NCBI GenBank assembly: GCA_023664535.1
Contig: JAMPFJ010000025.1
Location: 1 to 37,706, forward strand
DNA from: Bacteroidales bacterium
GTDB taxonomy: Bacteria; Bacillota; Clostridia; Lachnospirales; Lachnospiraceae
Reading direction: 5' to 3'
DNA length: 37,706 nt
Position numbers and translations under genes: made by a program. This document shows positions 24,756 through 32,974 of this stretch, piece after piece. A model generated the notes under the pieces. That model made no database searches. It saw only the letters and a program-made list of their open reading frames with translations, and was not told the DNA's origin. The first letter of the stretch is position 1. Every line of letters begins with the position of its first letter.

Positions 24756-25871
24756 TTATTCCCCGTATTCCAGAGGTGCCTCAAGCTTCACCCCCAGTGC
24801 GCTTAGCACGGCATTCAGGGCAGATAGCGTTTCTTTCATATTTTCCTCCGTACAGTTATAGCCCATATGTCCGATTCGGATTACCTCACCTGCCAGTACG
24901 TCAAATGAGCCGGCAAGCATAATCTGATAATCCTCCCGCATTTTTTTCAGAATATCCGCCGCCGTCACCCCTCCGGGTACGGTAAAAACCGTAACGGTAT
25001 TAGAATATCCGTTTTCCGCATATAAATGCAGTCCTGCACGAGTCAGCGCCTCCCTGGTCTTCGCCGCAATCCGGGCATGGCGGTTCAGTATATCCTTATC
25101 CGCTTTTATATTTTCCAATGCCTGTCTGAGACCGTAGATATCACTGATTGGCATCGTATAGGGAAACCATTTATTCTCATAATAATCCTTAAATACCAGC
25201 AGATTTGCATAAAAGGAAGCTATCCTTGTCTTCCGGTTTTCCATTACCCGTTTCGCCTCATCGCTTATCGTGACCATCGTCAGTCCAATAGGGCAGGAAA
25301 CCGCCTTCTGGGAACCGCCGCAAAGAATGTCAATTCCCCATGCGTCTGCATTTACTTCATTGCCAAACATACCCGATACGGAATCCACCACCGTTAAAAT
25401 GCCATATTCCTTCAACAGAGGACAAATAGCGGAAATATCATTTAACATACCGCTTGGCGTATCACAATGCACTACCGTTGCATATTTAAACCCGGCATCC
25501 TTCTCTAAAAACCTCCTTAACGGCTCCGGCTCAATTTCCCGTTTATAATCGGTGGAGTATAATACCGGCTCTCCGCCATAAATGCTGACAAAATCCGCAA
25601 ATCCTTTTCCAAACACTCCATTATCCAATACCAGTACCCGGTCTCCCGGTTCCGTTATTGAAGCAACCCCCGCTTCCAGGCCAAGGATTCCCTCTCCGCT
25701 TAAAATCAGGCTTTCCTTGTCCGTATGCAGCAGGCTGCTGTAAAGCGCACAGGTTTCCCGGTAAAAATCATAAAATTCTAAATCCAAATCCGGATTTCCT
25801 GTCTCCCTGCTTCTTGCCATTCTCACATTTTCCGCAACCATTACCGGTCCTGGGGTCATCATCTTATACAT
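24756..25871 (-). CDS. Class V PLP-dependent aminotransferase (alanine-glyoxylate type)
   Basis: Fold-type I aminotransferase of 371 aa from the serine-pyruvate/alanine-glyoxylate family. It begins with the usual MTPGPV motif, has SGEGILGLEA for cofactor phosphate contacts, D163 in VVDSVSG and the Schiff-base lysine K189 in GGSQKA. Relatives use serine, alanine, 2-aminoethylphosphonate or purine catabolites as amino donors; no neighbour of a phosphonate or purine pathway is present to decide the substrate. The start at 25871 has an AGAGGTAAGGA site. The gene is divergent from a pyridoxal kinase that would supply its cofactor, which suggests shared control of vitamin B6 supply and use. Confidence 0.92.
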   Translation of the reverse strand: MYKMMTPGPVMVAENVRMARSRETGNPDLDLEFYDFYRETCALYSSLLHTDKESLILSGEGILGLEAGVASITEPGDRVLVLDNGVFGKGFADFVSIYGGEPVLYSTDYKREIEPEPLRRFLEKDAGFKYATVVHCDTPSGMLNDISAICPLLKEYGILTVVDSVSGMFGNEVNADAWGIDILCGGSQKAVSCPIGLTMVTISDEAKRVMENRKTRIASFYANLLVFKDYYENKWFPYTMPISDIYGLRQALENIKADKDILNRHARIAAKTREALTRAGLHLYAENGYSNTVTVFTVPGGVTAADILKKMREDYQIMLAGSFDVLAGEVIRIGHMGYNCTEENMKETLSALNAVLSALGVKLEAPLEYGE

Positions 25872-25975
25872 TTATCCTTACCTCTTTTCCCAAAATCTGC
25901 TTGTACTATACCCGCTATTTGGCACTTTTTAAACATCCAGTTTTAAATATTTTAACAGTGCCAGTTTGTTTTCTC

Positions 25976-26004
25976 TTGCATTTTTTTCCTAAATATACTA
26001 TCTT
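25976..26004 (+). promoter_or_regulatory. Promoter of the pyridoxal kinase gene
   Basis: TTGCAT (25976-25981), a 17-base spacer and TATCTT (25999-26004) lie 45 bases before the ATG at 26050. The 178-base gap to the divergent aminotransferase must also hold that gene's promoter, which I could not place. Confidence 0.55.
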
Positions 26005-26049
26005 AAGATACGAAACAATAAACCCGATTATCAGAAAGAGATACTCACG

Positions 26050-26871
26050 ATGAATAAACAGACTTCTATTGCGATTGTAAATGATATATCCGGCTTCGGC
26101 CGCTGCTCGGTCACGGTGGCGCTGCCCATACTCTCTGCCATGCAGATACAATGCGGTATTGTCCCTACGGCTGTCTTGTCCAACCATACCGGCTATCCGG
26201 ACTATTCCCTGCTGGACTTTACCCCTTATATGAATGAATACCTGGAAAAGTGGGATGCTTTGCATTTTTCCTTTGACGGCATATACACCGGATTTCTCGG
26301 CTCAGAAAAGCAGCTTTCCACCATTATTGGTATGTTTAACCGTTTCTCCTTTACCAAAAGAATTGTAGACCCCGTTATGGGTGACGACGGGATGCTTTAT
26401 GATTCCTATACGGAAGAAATGTGTCATGCAATGAAGCAGCTGGTTGCCCATTCCACCCTTACCACACCCAATTTAACGGAGCTCTGTCTTCTTACAGACC
26501 GCCCCTATCACAAAGAAATCCCCGAATCCGATATTCTGGATATGTGCAAAACACTTGTCCGAAACGGAGCCGGCCAAATTGTGGTAACCGGAATAGAAAA
26601 AGAAAATCTGATTGGCAATGCCATCTATGAAAACGGTAATTTTGAACTGCTTTATGAGCCTAAAATCTATCCGCCGCGCCCGGGTACCGGCGATGTGTTC
26701 TCATCGATTCTTGCCGGCGGAAGTTTACATAATACTCCATTAAGGGAATCGGTTATTACCGCCTCCCGATTTATCCGTACCTGCCTGATTACTTCCTCGG
26801 AAATAAATGTGCCCCTTAATGACGGCGTTTGTTTTGAGCTGCACCTGGACATGTTAACACATCCCGGATGA
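26050..26871 (+). CDS. Pyridoxal/pyridoxamine kinase (PdxY/PdxK type)
   Basis: Ribokinase-fold kinase of 273 aa that phosphorylates B6 vitamers to make PLP or PMP. Typical parts: the N-terminal ISGFGRCSVTVALPILSAM, AVLSNHTGY at 41-49, DPVMGDDG at 107-114 and the anion-hole motif GTGD (212-215) with catalytic D215. Length and order agree with PdxY-like enzymes rather than the longer HMP kinases (ThiD), though that alternative remains open. The ribosome-binding site is weak (AAAGAGA). It faces away from the PLP-dependent aminotransferase and ends only 6 bases before the convergent gene at 26878. Confidence 0.9.
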   Translation: MNKQTSIAIVNDISGFGRCSVTVALPILSAMQIQCGIVPTAVLSNHTGYPDYSLLDFTPYMNEYLEKWDALHFSFDGIYTGFLGSEKQLSTIIGMFNRFSFTKRIVDPVMGDDGMLYDSYTEEMCHAMKQLVAHSTLTTPNLTELCLLTDRPYHKEIPESDILDMCKTLVRNGAGQIVVTGIEKENLIGNAIYENGNFELLYEPKIYPPRPGTGDVFSSILAGGSLHNTPLRESVITASRFIRTCLITSSEINVPLNDGVCFELHLDMLTHPG

Positions 26872-26877
26872 TGAAGA

Positions 26878-28005
26878 CTACCTCTTCCTTTTCCGGGCAG
26901 TCTCCGCATTTCTGGTTTCTACCTTTGTTTTCATTTCCATATAATAATCCGCATATTCCCGGGAAATCAATCTTTTTTTCACCAGATTTTTCAGCGTAAT
27001 CACAAATTCCCTGTCCGGCAGCTCCGCATAGCACATTTCCCTTAGTATCTTTTCCACCGCTTCCTTATATTCCGTAATACTGTATACTTTATCGACAAAC
27101 AAAATGTGGGCGGAATATACCCGCTTAAAAAATCCATTGATTTTGTCAGATTCCGTAACCTTATCCTTCGGCATAAAATTCAGACAGAGTAAATCCATCA
27201 CATCTGCCGCCGAACGGTTGGAAATACAGATATCAGGAAAAATCGTATACAGATTCTTACATTTTGACGAATCATTTTTCACACCGGAATCCACATAATC
27301 CGGCAGATACTCTTCAAAAACACTGGTGATTAAATTTTTCTTCTTAAATGCCTGATATTCCTCACTCCGCTTTGCGGGGACATCGGGCCGATAACCCATA
27401 TTCCGTATCAAATCTCTGGAAATGCTAATTTTCCGCGGTTCCTTTTCCAATAAAAGCAGATATACTTTATTATGTATCCTCCAGATAAATGCAGGGCATT
27501 CCTTAATCCGGTAGGATTTCGAGTAATCAATAATGATTGGGCGGTGGTCCCTTTTCACCCTGTATTTCCGCTTGACCCGTTTCATCACCTGCGGATTATA
27601 ATGGTCATAATACTCGATGATTTCGCTTGTCGAAAGAACTGCGTCCTCCGTATCCTTTCCGGGCGCTTTCCCCTCTTCTTTGGCGGTTTCTTTATCCGCC
27701 GCTTTTTTGTGCTTATGTCCGGTTTCCTCATTCTCCTTCGGGGCGGCGGTCACGGATTTCACCGTATCCTTTTCCCCATCGGGGCTAACCTCGGCGACAA
27801 AATCATCATCCACCAGCGTAAAGGTCTGGGAAATCAGCAATGCGGCGACTCCGGAAACCATTCCAAAAATGAACAGATAAAATTTGCCGGAAAGCCCTGA
27901 CACAACAATCAGTCCTATTCCCGCCACACAAAACAGAATCACACTTCCTATACACTTTTTTGTCCTGGCATCCCCATAACGCAATGCATTCCAAATCCGC
28001 TTCAT
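26878..28005 (-). CDS. Uncharacterised membrane protein with a cytosolic domain
   Basis: Protein of 375 aa, family not recognised. Two membrane segments lie at about 18-37 and 42-60. A highly charged Lys/Glu/Ala-rich linker (about 75-130) leads to a folded, basic domain (about 135-350) with conserved-looking segments such as IIEYYDHYNPQVMKRVKRKY and CPAFIWRIHNKVYLLLLEKE. The C-terminus ends in RKRKR. The ATG at 28005 follows AGGAGGGTGATG and was preferred to the longer frame, whose first 39 codons overlap the terminator of the kinase gene upstream. It lies downstream of the GHKL/LytTR pair on the same strand, with a terminator between them, so it is probably transcribed from its own promoter. 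It might be an output or accessory of that pair, but nothing proves it. Confidence 0.7.
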   Translation of the reverse strand: MKRIWNALRYGDARTKKCIGSVILFCVAGIGLIVVSGLSGKFYLFIFGMVSGVAALLISQTFTLVDDDFVAEVSPDGEKDTVKSVTAAPKENEETGHKHKKAADKETAKEEGKAPGKDTEDAVLSTSEIIEYYDHYNPQVMKRVKRKYRVKRDHRPIIIDYSKSYRIKECPAFIWRIHNKVYLLLLEKEPRKISISRDLIRNMGYRPDVPAKRSEEYQAFKKKNLITSVFEEYLPDYVDSGVKNDSSKCKNLYTIFPDICISNRSAADVMDLLCLNFMPKDKVTESDKINGFFKRVYSAHILFVDKVYSITEYKEAVEKILREMCYAELPDREFVITLKNLVKKRLISREYADYYMEMKTKVETRNAETARKRKR

Positions 28006-28063
28006 CTCATCACCCTCCTGCTCGTGCAGTCGATTTAAATCGGACAAATCCGCCCATAAAAAT

Positions 28064-28090
28064 AAAACCGGCATAAGTCCTGCCGATTTT
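28064..28090 (-). terminator. Terminator after the GHKL kinase gene
   Basis: Arms 28064-28073 and 28081-28090 form a 10-pair stem (one G-U) with a 7-base loop; on the minus strand GTTTTATTTTT follows. A TATAAT box sits at 28092-28097 on the same strand, so transcripts starting from it would begin inside the stem and avoid termination. Confidence 0.7.
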
Positions 28091-28122
28091 ATTATAACAT
28101 AAGAATATGCTTTATATGCCAA

Positions 28123-29430
28123 TTATTTTACCGAAAATATCATTTGAATGGTATATTCCTGATTATCCGTTGCAATATGATACTTTCCCTTGTACTTTTT
28201 AATGATATCGTACACGTTCTGCAAGCCGATACCGTGATTATCCCTTTCCTCTTTCGTAGTGATAATCCGGTGGTTTTCCTGCTTCAGTTCTCCCGTCATG
28301 GGATTTTTAATTTCCAGATAAAATAATTGCTCCGTTTTCTTTGCCGTCAGGGAAATATAATGGGAACCCCTTACCTTTTTATTTGCCTCTATGGCATTGT
28401 CAAGCAAATTGGAGAGCAGTATGCAGCTGTCTACCGATTTCATAAAATTAAATTCGGACAGCGCTCCTTTGCACTGCAGCGTAATCTCATTTTCCTCTAA
28501 AGCATTCATTTTGGTACTCAGAATCATATCCACCAGTTCGTTTCCGGTGGCGATTTTGTGCACGGATTTTGCGGTGGAGGCAGTCAAATCGTTAAAATAG
28601 CCCTCCGCCTTCTCATACTCCCCCCTTTCCAACATTTCCTGCAACAGCAGCATATGATTCTTCCAGTCATGACGGAATTTAACAATATCCTGCTGCTGTT
28701 CCCGGTAATCTTTAAAAAATGAGTATTCCGCCTCAAATTCTTTTTTATAATCCTCCGAGAGCCGCTGATAATACGCCGCCTTTTTTCTGTGGGCAATGGC
28801 ATAAATCACCGCCAGATTTAAGACAATGATAAACAGCATCCACACCAGATTATAGTAGTGGTCATTTGCCAGATTTTCAAACCACTCCAGACCACCTACA
28901 ATAAACGGACTGAAAAAGCAGTACACGGAAAGCACAACGCCCTCTCCCACCGTAAGCTGAATGGATTTTGTTTTCGCCACTTTGGTCTTTCCCAGCAGAA
29001 CCAGCAAAACAAATAACAGCACATCCGACAGAAAATCAAAAGGGGTAAGCTTCTGCACTCCTTGATTCATCACATAATACCGCTCTAAACCGGTTATTCG
29101 CTCAATCAGGGAAAGAAACATTCCAAACTGCACATACACAAGTAATGCCGGAATCTCCAGCAGCAGGGTTTTCACCCGATGGCTGTTTGTCAGCATAAGC
29201 GTAACCAGAACATTATAGGCAAAGACAACCGCAACCGTTATGGCTCCTTTCTCCGGAAAAACATAGGTGATTACCACATCGATTGCGATAAATATCCCCG
29301 CTGCCATCGCCAGATTGCGGGGTGTGGTTCTCATATCACAGCCAAACAGCAGTCTCATGATTAACCATATGTCCAGCATGGCAAAGGTATTTAAGAGCAG
29401 CAATACCACATATAATACATAATCCATCAT
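28123..29430 (-). CDS. AgrC-like GHKL sensor histidine kinase
   Basis: Sensor kinase of 435 aa from the quorum-sensing AgrC/BlpH/VirS type. Residues 1-215 hold about six membrane segments. The cytosolic part has the phospho-histidine H254 in FRHDWKNH, the N box LLDNAIEANKK and the GHKL ATP site (DNHGIGLQNV). The first four bases overlap the response regulator's stop codon (ATGA-type), so translation is coupled. GGGGAGG precedes the start. AgrC-type kinases usually sense a cyclic peptide made by AgrB from AgrD, but neither gene is visible here, so the signal may be encoded elsewhere or be of another kind. A terminator at 28064-28090 ends the operon. Confidence 0.93.
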   Translation of the reverse strand: MMDYVLYVVLLLLNTFAMLDIWLIMRLLFGCDMRTTPRNLAMAAGIFIAIDVVITYVFPEKGAITVAVVFAYNVLVTLMLTNSHRVKTLLLEIPALLVYVQFGMFLSLIERITGLERYYVMNQGVQKLTPFDFLSDVLLFVLLVLLGKTKVAKTKSIQLTVGEGVVLSVYCFFSPFIVGGLEWFENLANDHYYNLVWMLFIIVLNLAVIYAIAHRKKAAYYQRLSEDYKKEFEAEYSFFKDYREQQQDIVKFRHDWKNHMLLLQEMLERGEYEKAEGYFNDLTASTAKSVHKIATGNELVDMILSTKMNALEENEITLQCKGALSEFNFMKSVDSCILLSNLLDNAIEANKKVRGSHYISLTAKKTEQLFYLEIKNPMTGELKQENHRIITTKEERDNHGIGLQNVYDIIKKYKGKYHIATDNQEYTIQMIFSVK

Positions 29431-30173
29431 ACCAAATCCTCCCCAAGAAAATGAAATAACTGTCTTTGATATTCCGACATGCGCTTCTTACTGACGGGCA
29501 GTCCATAACCGTTTGTCAGCACAACCTTTCCCGCCTGAACCCCTTTATGATGATACAAATTTATCAGATATTTCCGGTGAATCCGAAAAAATCCATATTC
29601 CCTTAGCTGCTCCTCATATTTCTTCAAACTGCAGTCGCTGATATAATGCTGTGTTTTCGTATATAATACGGTATATTTATCCTCTGCGCTGATATATACC
29701 AGCTCCTGTAGCGGAATCATAATCTCCCCATCTCTGGTCTTTACCGTAAGCTTCTTCCTTTTCTGATACTCCTCCTCTATATCCATAAACAGCTTCTGCA
29801 TCACTTCAAGGGATAAGGGTTTTAACAGATAGCGGAATGCATTTGCTTCATATCCCTTCACCGCATATTCAATATATGACGTAACAAAGACAAGAAACAC
29901 GTCGGCATCCATCGCTTTAATCCGCTTTCCTAACGTTATGCCATCCATTTCCGGCAACTCAATATCCAATATAATCAAATTGGGAAATACCCCATTGTCC
30001 TTTTGCAGCTGCTCCAGCTGCTGCAAAAGCTGTATTGCAGACGAAAAGAAGTTCACCTTCAACGGATATTCCTCCGCCAGGGAAGAACATATCCTGGCCA
30101 ACTGCTCGCTGTGTTCTTTAATGTCCTCGCATACATAAACTGTTAATTGATGCCGTATATCTGCGTATATCAT
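29427..30173 (-). CDS. LytTR-type response regulator (AgrA-like)
   Basis: Response regulator of 248 aa. The receiver domain has the acidic pair E16/D17 in VCEDIKEH, the phosphorylated D70 in LIILDIELPEMDG and the lysine of LLKPLSLE. The C-terminal LytTR DNA-binding domain (about 145-245) is recognisable by LVYISAEDKYTVLYT and FFRIHRKYLINL. It pairs with the overlapping AgrC-like kinase gene. The ATG at 30173 has AGGAGTTG before it. The gap to the BspA-like gene upstream is only 82 bases and no obvious promoter lies there, so transcription may start before the BspA-like gene or from a weak site. Confidence 0.93.
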   Translation of the reverse strand: MIYADIRHQLTVYVCEDIKEHSEQLARICSSLAEEYPLKVNFFSSAIQLLQQLEQLQKDNGVFPNLIILDIELPEMDGITLGKRIKAMDADVFLVFVTSYIEYAVKGYEANAFRYLLKPLSLEVMQKLFMDIEEEYQKRKKLTVKTRDGEIMIPLQELVYISAEDKYTVLYTKTQHYISDCSLKKYEEQLREYGFFRIHRKYLINLYHHKGVQAGKVVLTNGYGLPVSKKRMSEYQRQLFHFLGEDLV

Positions 30174-30255
30174 CTGTACAACTCCTAAATCACTATTCCC
30201 ATGCTGACTGCTTCCTCACCACCTTTTTCCTATCTGCTTATCCTAAAGATACTGT

Positions 30256-31347
30256 TTATTTCTTTACCTTCATTGTCTTCTTTGCAAATCCGGTTTTTGC
30301 CGTAAGCATTTTTTTGTATTGCTTATATCTGCTCTTCGGCACTTTAAATACTGCCTTTTTATTGATTCCTTTAAATGCATTCCTGCCGATGGATTTAATT
30401 GCCGTTGACCTAAGCGAAATCTTCTGTACTTTATTCTTCCGGTAAAATGCCTTTGCCGCAATCCCCGTAATCTGATAGGTATAGCCTTTAACCGTAATGG
30501 TGCCGGGAATTGTAACAGATTTCCTGTTTTTATTTAACCGGTAAACTGTCGCCGTACCCTTTCCGTCTGTATCCGCTTTGGTAATTTTATAGGTGATATC
30601 TGATTTTACCGCCTTTTCCCCCTTTTTCGGCGGCACATAACCAATAGATTGAAATTTAATCTTGTTCGCCTTTGCATACTGCTCGGCATAGCTTCCGGTA
30701 TACCCTCTTATCGCTAATTTACCACAGTTTTTAAACACATCATACTTACCGATTGTAGTGACCTTATCATAAATCGTAATATTTTCCAGCGCAATACAGT
30801 CGGAAAATGCATAATCCCTTATTTCCCTGACTGTTTTTGGCATATTCACTGTGGTAAGCTTCTCTGCGCCTGCACATATACTTACTGGAATTATTGTCAT
30901 CCCATCCGCAAAGGTTACCGTTTGCAGTCCCGATTTCAAAAAACAATATCCACCGATATTGCTCGCCGTTTCCGTCACTGTTGCCGGTATGGTAATGCCG
31001 GTCAGCTTTTCACAGCCCCGAAAGGCATGATAGCCCATCTTCTTTAACCCATCCGGCAGGCTGACACTCTCCAAGGAATCCCAGTTTTTAAAGGTATAAT
31101 TACCAATCTCCGTTACCCCTTTTTGAATGACGACATGCTTTGCTCCCAGCTTCTTCAATGCACCTGTTTCGTCATCAATTGCACCACTGCCGGTAATTGT
31201 CAGCGTTCCTGTAGCTTCATTATAATCGTAGCTTCCCCACTTCAGAGTTCCCGCTGCCGCTATCACATCCTTCGGCATCAAAAGCATTGCCAAAAGAAAT
31301 GTGAATGCAAATACTACAGCATATTGTTTTGTTCTCCTTTTCTTCAT
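30256..31347 (-). CDS. Secreted BspA-like leucine-rich repeat protein
   Basis: Protein of 363 aa. A signal peptide (MKKRRTKQYAVVFAF, then a hydrophobic core, cut after about residue 31 near DVIAAAG) is followed by LRR_5-type repeats of the BspA family (about 70-225), for example LESVSLPDGLKKMGYHAFRG and LTTVNMPKTVREIRDYAFSD. The last part holds another such repeat and a basic C-terminus; no LPXTG or other surface anchor is visible, so the protein is probably released. Relatives bind host or bacterial surface molecules. The ATG at 31347 has AAGGAGG at good spacing; the longer frame adds only 15 residues before the signal peptide. A promoter lies at 31422-31451. Confidence 0.9.
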   Translation of the reverse strand: MKKRRTKQYAVVFAFTFLLAMLLMPKDVIAAAGTLKWGSYDYNEATGTLTITGSGAIDDETGALKKLGAKHVVIQKGVTEIGNYTFKNWDSLESVSLPDGLKKMGYHAFRGCEKLTGITIPATVTETASNIGGYCFLKSGLQTVTFADGMTIIPVSICAGAEKLTTVNMPKTVREIRDYAFSDCIALENITIYDKVTTIGKYDVFKNCGKLAIRGYTGSYAEQYAKANKIKFQSIGYVPPKKGEKAVKSDITYKITKADTDGKGTATVYRLNKNRKSVTIPGTITVKGYTYQITGIAAKAFYRKNKVQKISLRSTAIKSIGRNAFKGINKKAVFKVPKSRYKQYKKMLTAKTGFAKKTMKVKK

Positions 31348-31421
31348 CCGTACTCCTCCTTTTGCAGATTCCGCCTCTGTAATCAAAAGCAATGTTCTTT
31401 TTTCGTCAAAAATACAGATAT

Positions 31422-31451
31422 ATTTTAATTTATGCTAAAAGCATTTGTCAA
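31422..31451 (-). promoter_or_regulatory. Promoter of the BspA-like gene with a palindrome in the spacer
   Basis: On the minus strand: TTGACA (31451-31446), an 18-base spacer and TAAAAT (31427-31422), about 75 bases before the ATG. The spacer holds the palindrome ATGCTTTTAGCAT (31433-31445), placed where a repressor could block RNA polymerase. Confidence 0.65.
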
Positions 31452-31615
31452 GAATATCCCTGCACCTTTCGATAAAACCCGGTAATTTTCCGACGAGTGC
31501 CGTTATGCGTCTGCTTTCTTCATTTTTGTAATAACAATCCGAAACAGCAGATGCCGCTTACTGACAATTTCTGAAATGTAAAAGAAAAATATGGGGAACT
31601 GAGGAAAACTGAATG

Positions 31616-31644
31616 TTGTAATGCAATGGGATTTGTGATACATT
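31616..31644 (+). promoter_or_regulatory. Promoter of the Hol-Tox-like toxin mRNA
   Basis: TTGTAA (31616-31621), a 17-base spacer and TACATT (31639-31644) lie 66 bases before the toxin ATG. Confidence 0.6.
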
Positions 31645-31710
31645 GTAAGCGGAGTAACCGTGTTGCAGGGTGGGCTGACCTTTCATTCTGACGGAATGGA
31701 GGTGATGCCT

Positions 31711-31800
31711 ATGAAAAATCATTTTGATTTTAAGGATTTGCTGACGTTTGGCATATTCCTTTTGGCATTGCTTACATTTATTTTTACCTTTTGTAAGTAG
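31711..31800 (+). CDS. Type I toxin of the Hol-Tox/TxpA kind, 29 aa
   Basis: Tiny membrane toxin candidate. The peptide has a short charged start (MKNHFDFKDLL), one hydrophobic helix (residues about 10-27, TFGIFLLALLTFIFTF) and ends in CK; this is the pattern of the Putative Holin-like Toxin family and of TxpA-like peptides that damage the membrane when not repressed. The ATG at 31711 was chosen because the near-perfect GGAGGTGAT lies 6 bases before it; an in-frame ATG 15 bases upstream is possible but would sit on that site. A promoter (31616-31644) and a terminator (31872-31900) frame the transcript, and an antisense RNA gene faces it from the 3' side. Such loci are normally stable, silent addiction modules. 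Confidence 0.8.
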   Translation: MKNHFDFKDLLTFGIFLLALLTFIFTFCK

Positions 31801-31809
31801 CCATACATA

Positions 31810-31902
31810 GAAAAACCACCCCAAAACTTTGACCGAGTAGCAAGGTGGAATTTCTATCTTAATTATAAGGTCAACCCACCTTGTGGGCGGTTGCTCTTTT
31901 AT
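31810..31902 (-). ncRNA. Predicted antisense RNA antitoxin
   Basis: From the promoter at 31909-31937 a minus-strand transcript would begin near 31902 and run toward the toxin gene. It would end at a hairpin closed by CCACC and GGTGG with a T-run at 31815-31811, giving an RNA of about 93 bases. It is fully complementary to the 3' untranslated part of the toxin mRNA (31801-31900), which resembles RatA-type control by 3' pairing. Sequence-based prediction only. Confidence 0.6.
31872..31900 (+). terminator. Terminator of the toxin mRNA
   Basis: A GC-rich hairpin, CAACCCAC-CTT-GTGGGCGGTTG, is followed by CTCTTTTATAT. It ends the toxin mRNA about 95 bases after its stop codon and lies opposite the start of the antisense RNA. 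Confidence 0.7.
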
Positions 31903-31908
31903 ATTGTT

Positions 31909-31937
31909 AATATAACACATCTGCCGATTTGATTCAA
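31909..31937 (-). promoter_or_regulatory. Promoter of the antisense RNA
   Basis: On the minus strand: -35 TTGAAT (31937-31932), 17-base spacer, -10 TATATT (31914-31909). It faces the toxin promoter across the small locus. Confidence 0.65.
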
Positions 31938-32052
31938 GAGTTTTAGGAGAATTTTCCTATCGTGAGAGCCTTTCATAAAGTGCTGTAACATTGCTGTTCT
32001 AATTTCTTTCTCCCTGTCATACATTTTAAAAATATATCTCCGCAGGTTTCCT

Positions 32053-32841
32053 ATGCTTCCTATCCCAACCCGTTATATGAAATATGTCACCCTCTTTCTC
32101 CTGATTTCCGTATTTTTATATGGTATCCGCCACGGATTTCCCTTAAGACAGGCAGTCATCACTTCCTCCGTTTCCGTCAATGAGCTTCCCATCTACAGTG
32201 TAAATACGGAAAATCCTGTAGTCGCCCTGACCTTTGACAGCGCATGGGGTGATGAAGATTTAGCGGATATTCTGTCCATTTTAGAAAAGCACCATGCTCC
32301 CGCCACCTTCTTTGTCACCGGCGAATGGGCAAAAAAATATCCTGATGCCATCATCCAAATTGATGCGGCGGGACACGAGGTTGCCAACCATGGCAATTCC
32401 CATAAGCATATGCCGCAGATTTCCAAAGAAGAAATGGCGGCCGAAATACAGGGCTGCCACAATGCGGTTTATGATTTGATTGGAAAGGATATGACTTTGT
32501 TCCGGGCTCCTTACAGCGACTGGAACGACGAGGTTGTCAACGTTGCCCATGCCATGGGATATTCCGCCATCAATCAATCGGTAGACAGTCTGGACTGGAA
32601 GGATTATGGCATTGATTCCATTATCCATACCGTCTGCAAGCATAAAAATCTGGAAAACGGAAGCATCATCCTTTTACACAACGGCGCAACGTATACCCGG
32701 GATGCATTAGATGTTATGTTAACTAGATTGGAAGAACAGGGCTATTCCTTTGTCAAAGTATCTTCGCTCATTTATACCAGCGATTATTATCTCGACCATA
32801 CCGGAAAGCAGTTTGCCCGAAACAAAAAAACGTCCGAATAG
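32053..32841 (+). CDS. Polysaccharide deacetylase, PdaB-like
   Basis: Membrane-anchored carbohydrate esterase family 4 protein of 262 aa. One N-terminal membrane segment (about 9-25) leads to the NodB domain. Motif 1 reads TFDSAWGDE (60-68): the first aspartate is kept, the second, metal-binding one is Ser, as in PdaB/YlxY proteins where TFDxxWGDE is the rule. Motif 2 has the two histidines H113 and H117 (NHGNSHKH), motif 3 is RAPYSDWN, motif 5 is ILLHNG with H209. PdaB-type proteins act on spore cortex or cell-wall peptidoglycan, so this hints at sporulation ability or its remnant. The ribosome-binding site is weak (CAGG); an in-frame ATG at 32077 is an alternative start. Confidence 0.88.
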   Translation: MLPIPTRYMKYVTLFLLISVFLYGIRHGFPLRQAVITSSVSVNELPIYSVNTENPVVALTFDSAWGDEDLADILSILEKHHAPATFFVTGEWAKKYPDAIIQIDAAGHEVANHGNSHKHMPQISKEEMAAEIQGCHNAVYDLIGKDMTLFRAPYSDWNDEVVNVAHAMGYSAINQSVDSLDWKDYGIDSIIHTVCKHKNLENGSIILLHNGATYTRDALDVMLTRLEEQGYSFVKVSSLIYTSDYYLDHTGKQFARNKKTSE

Positions 32842-32974
32842 ACATTTTACACAGATAATTAAATAAAATTTTTTGCATGGCAGTCCCGCATTTCCGACAT
32901 TGCATAAAACGGAACAAACTACACATAATACCAAAGAAACCAAAAGGTTTACTAACACAAAAAGGAGAAGTATG

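Noticed and set aside
31558..31920. Minus-strand frame of 120 codons across the toxin locus
   Set aside because: It covers the toxin gene and both terminators in antisense; the predicted antisense RNA and toxin explain the region better.
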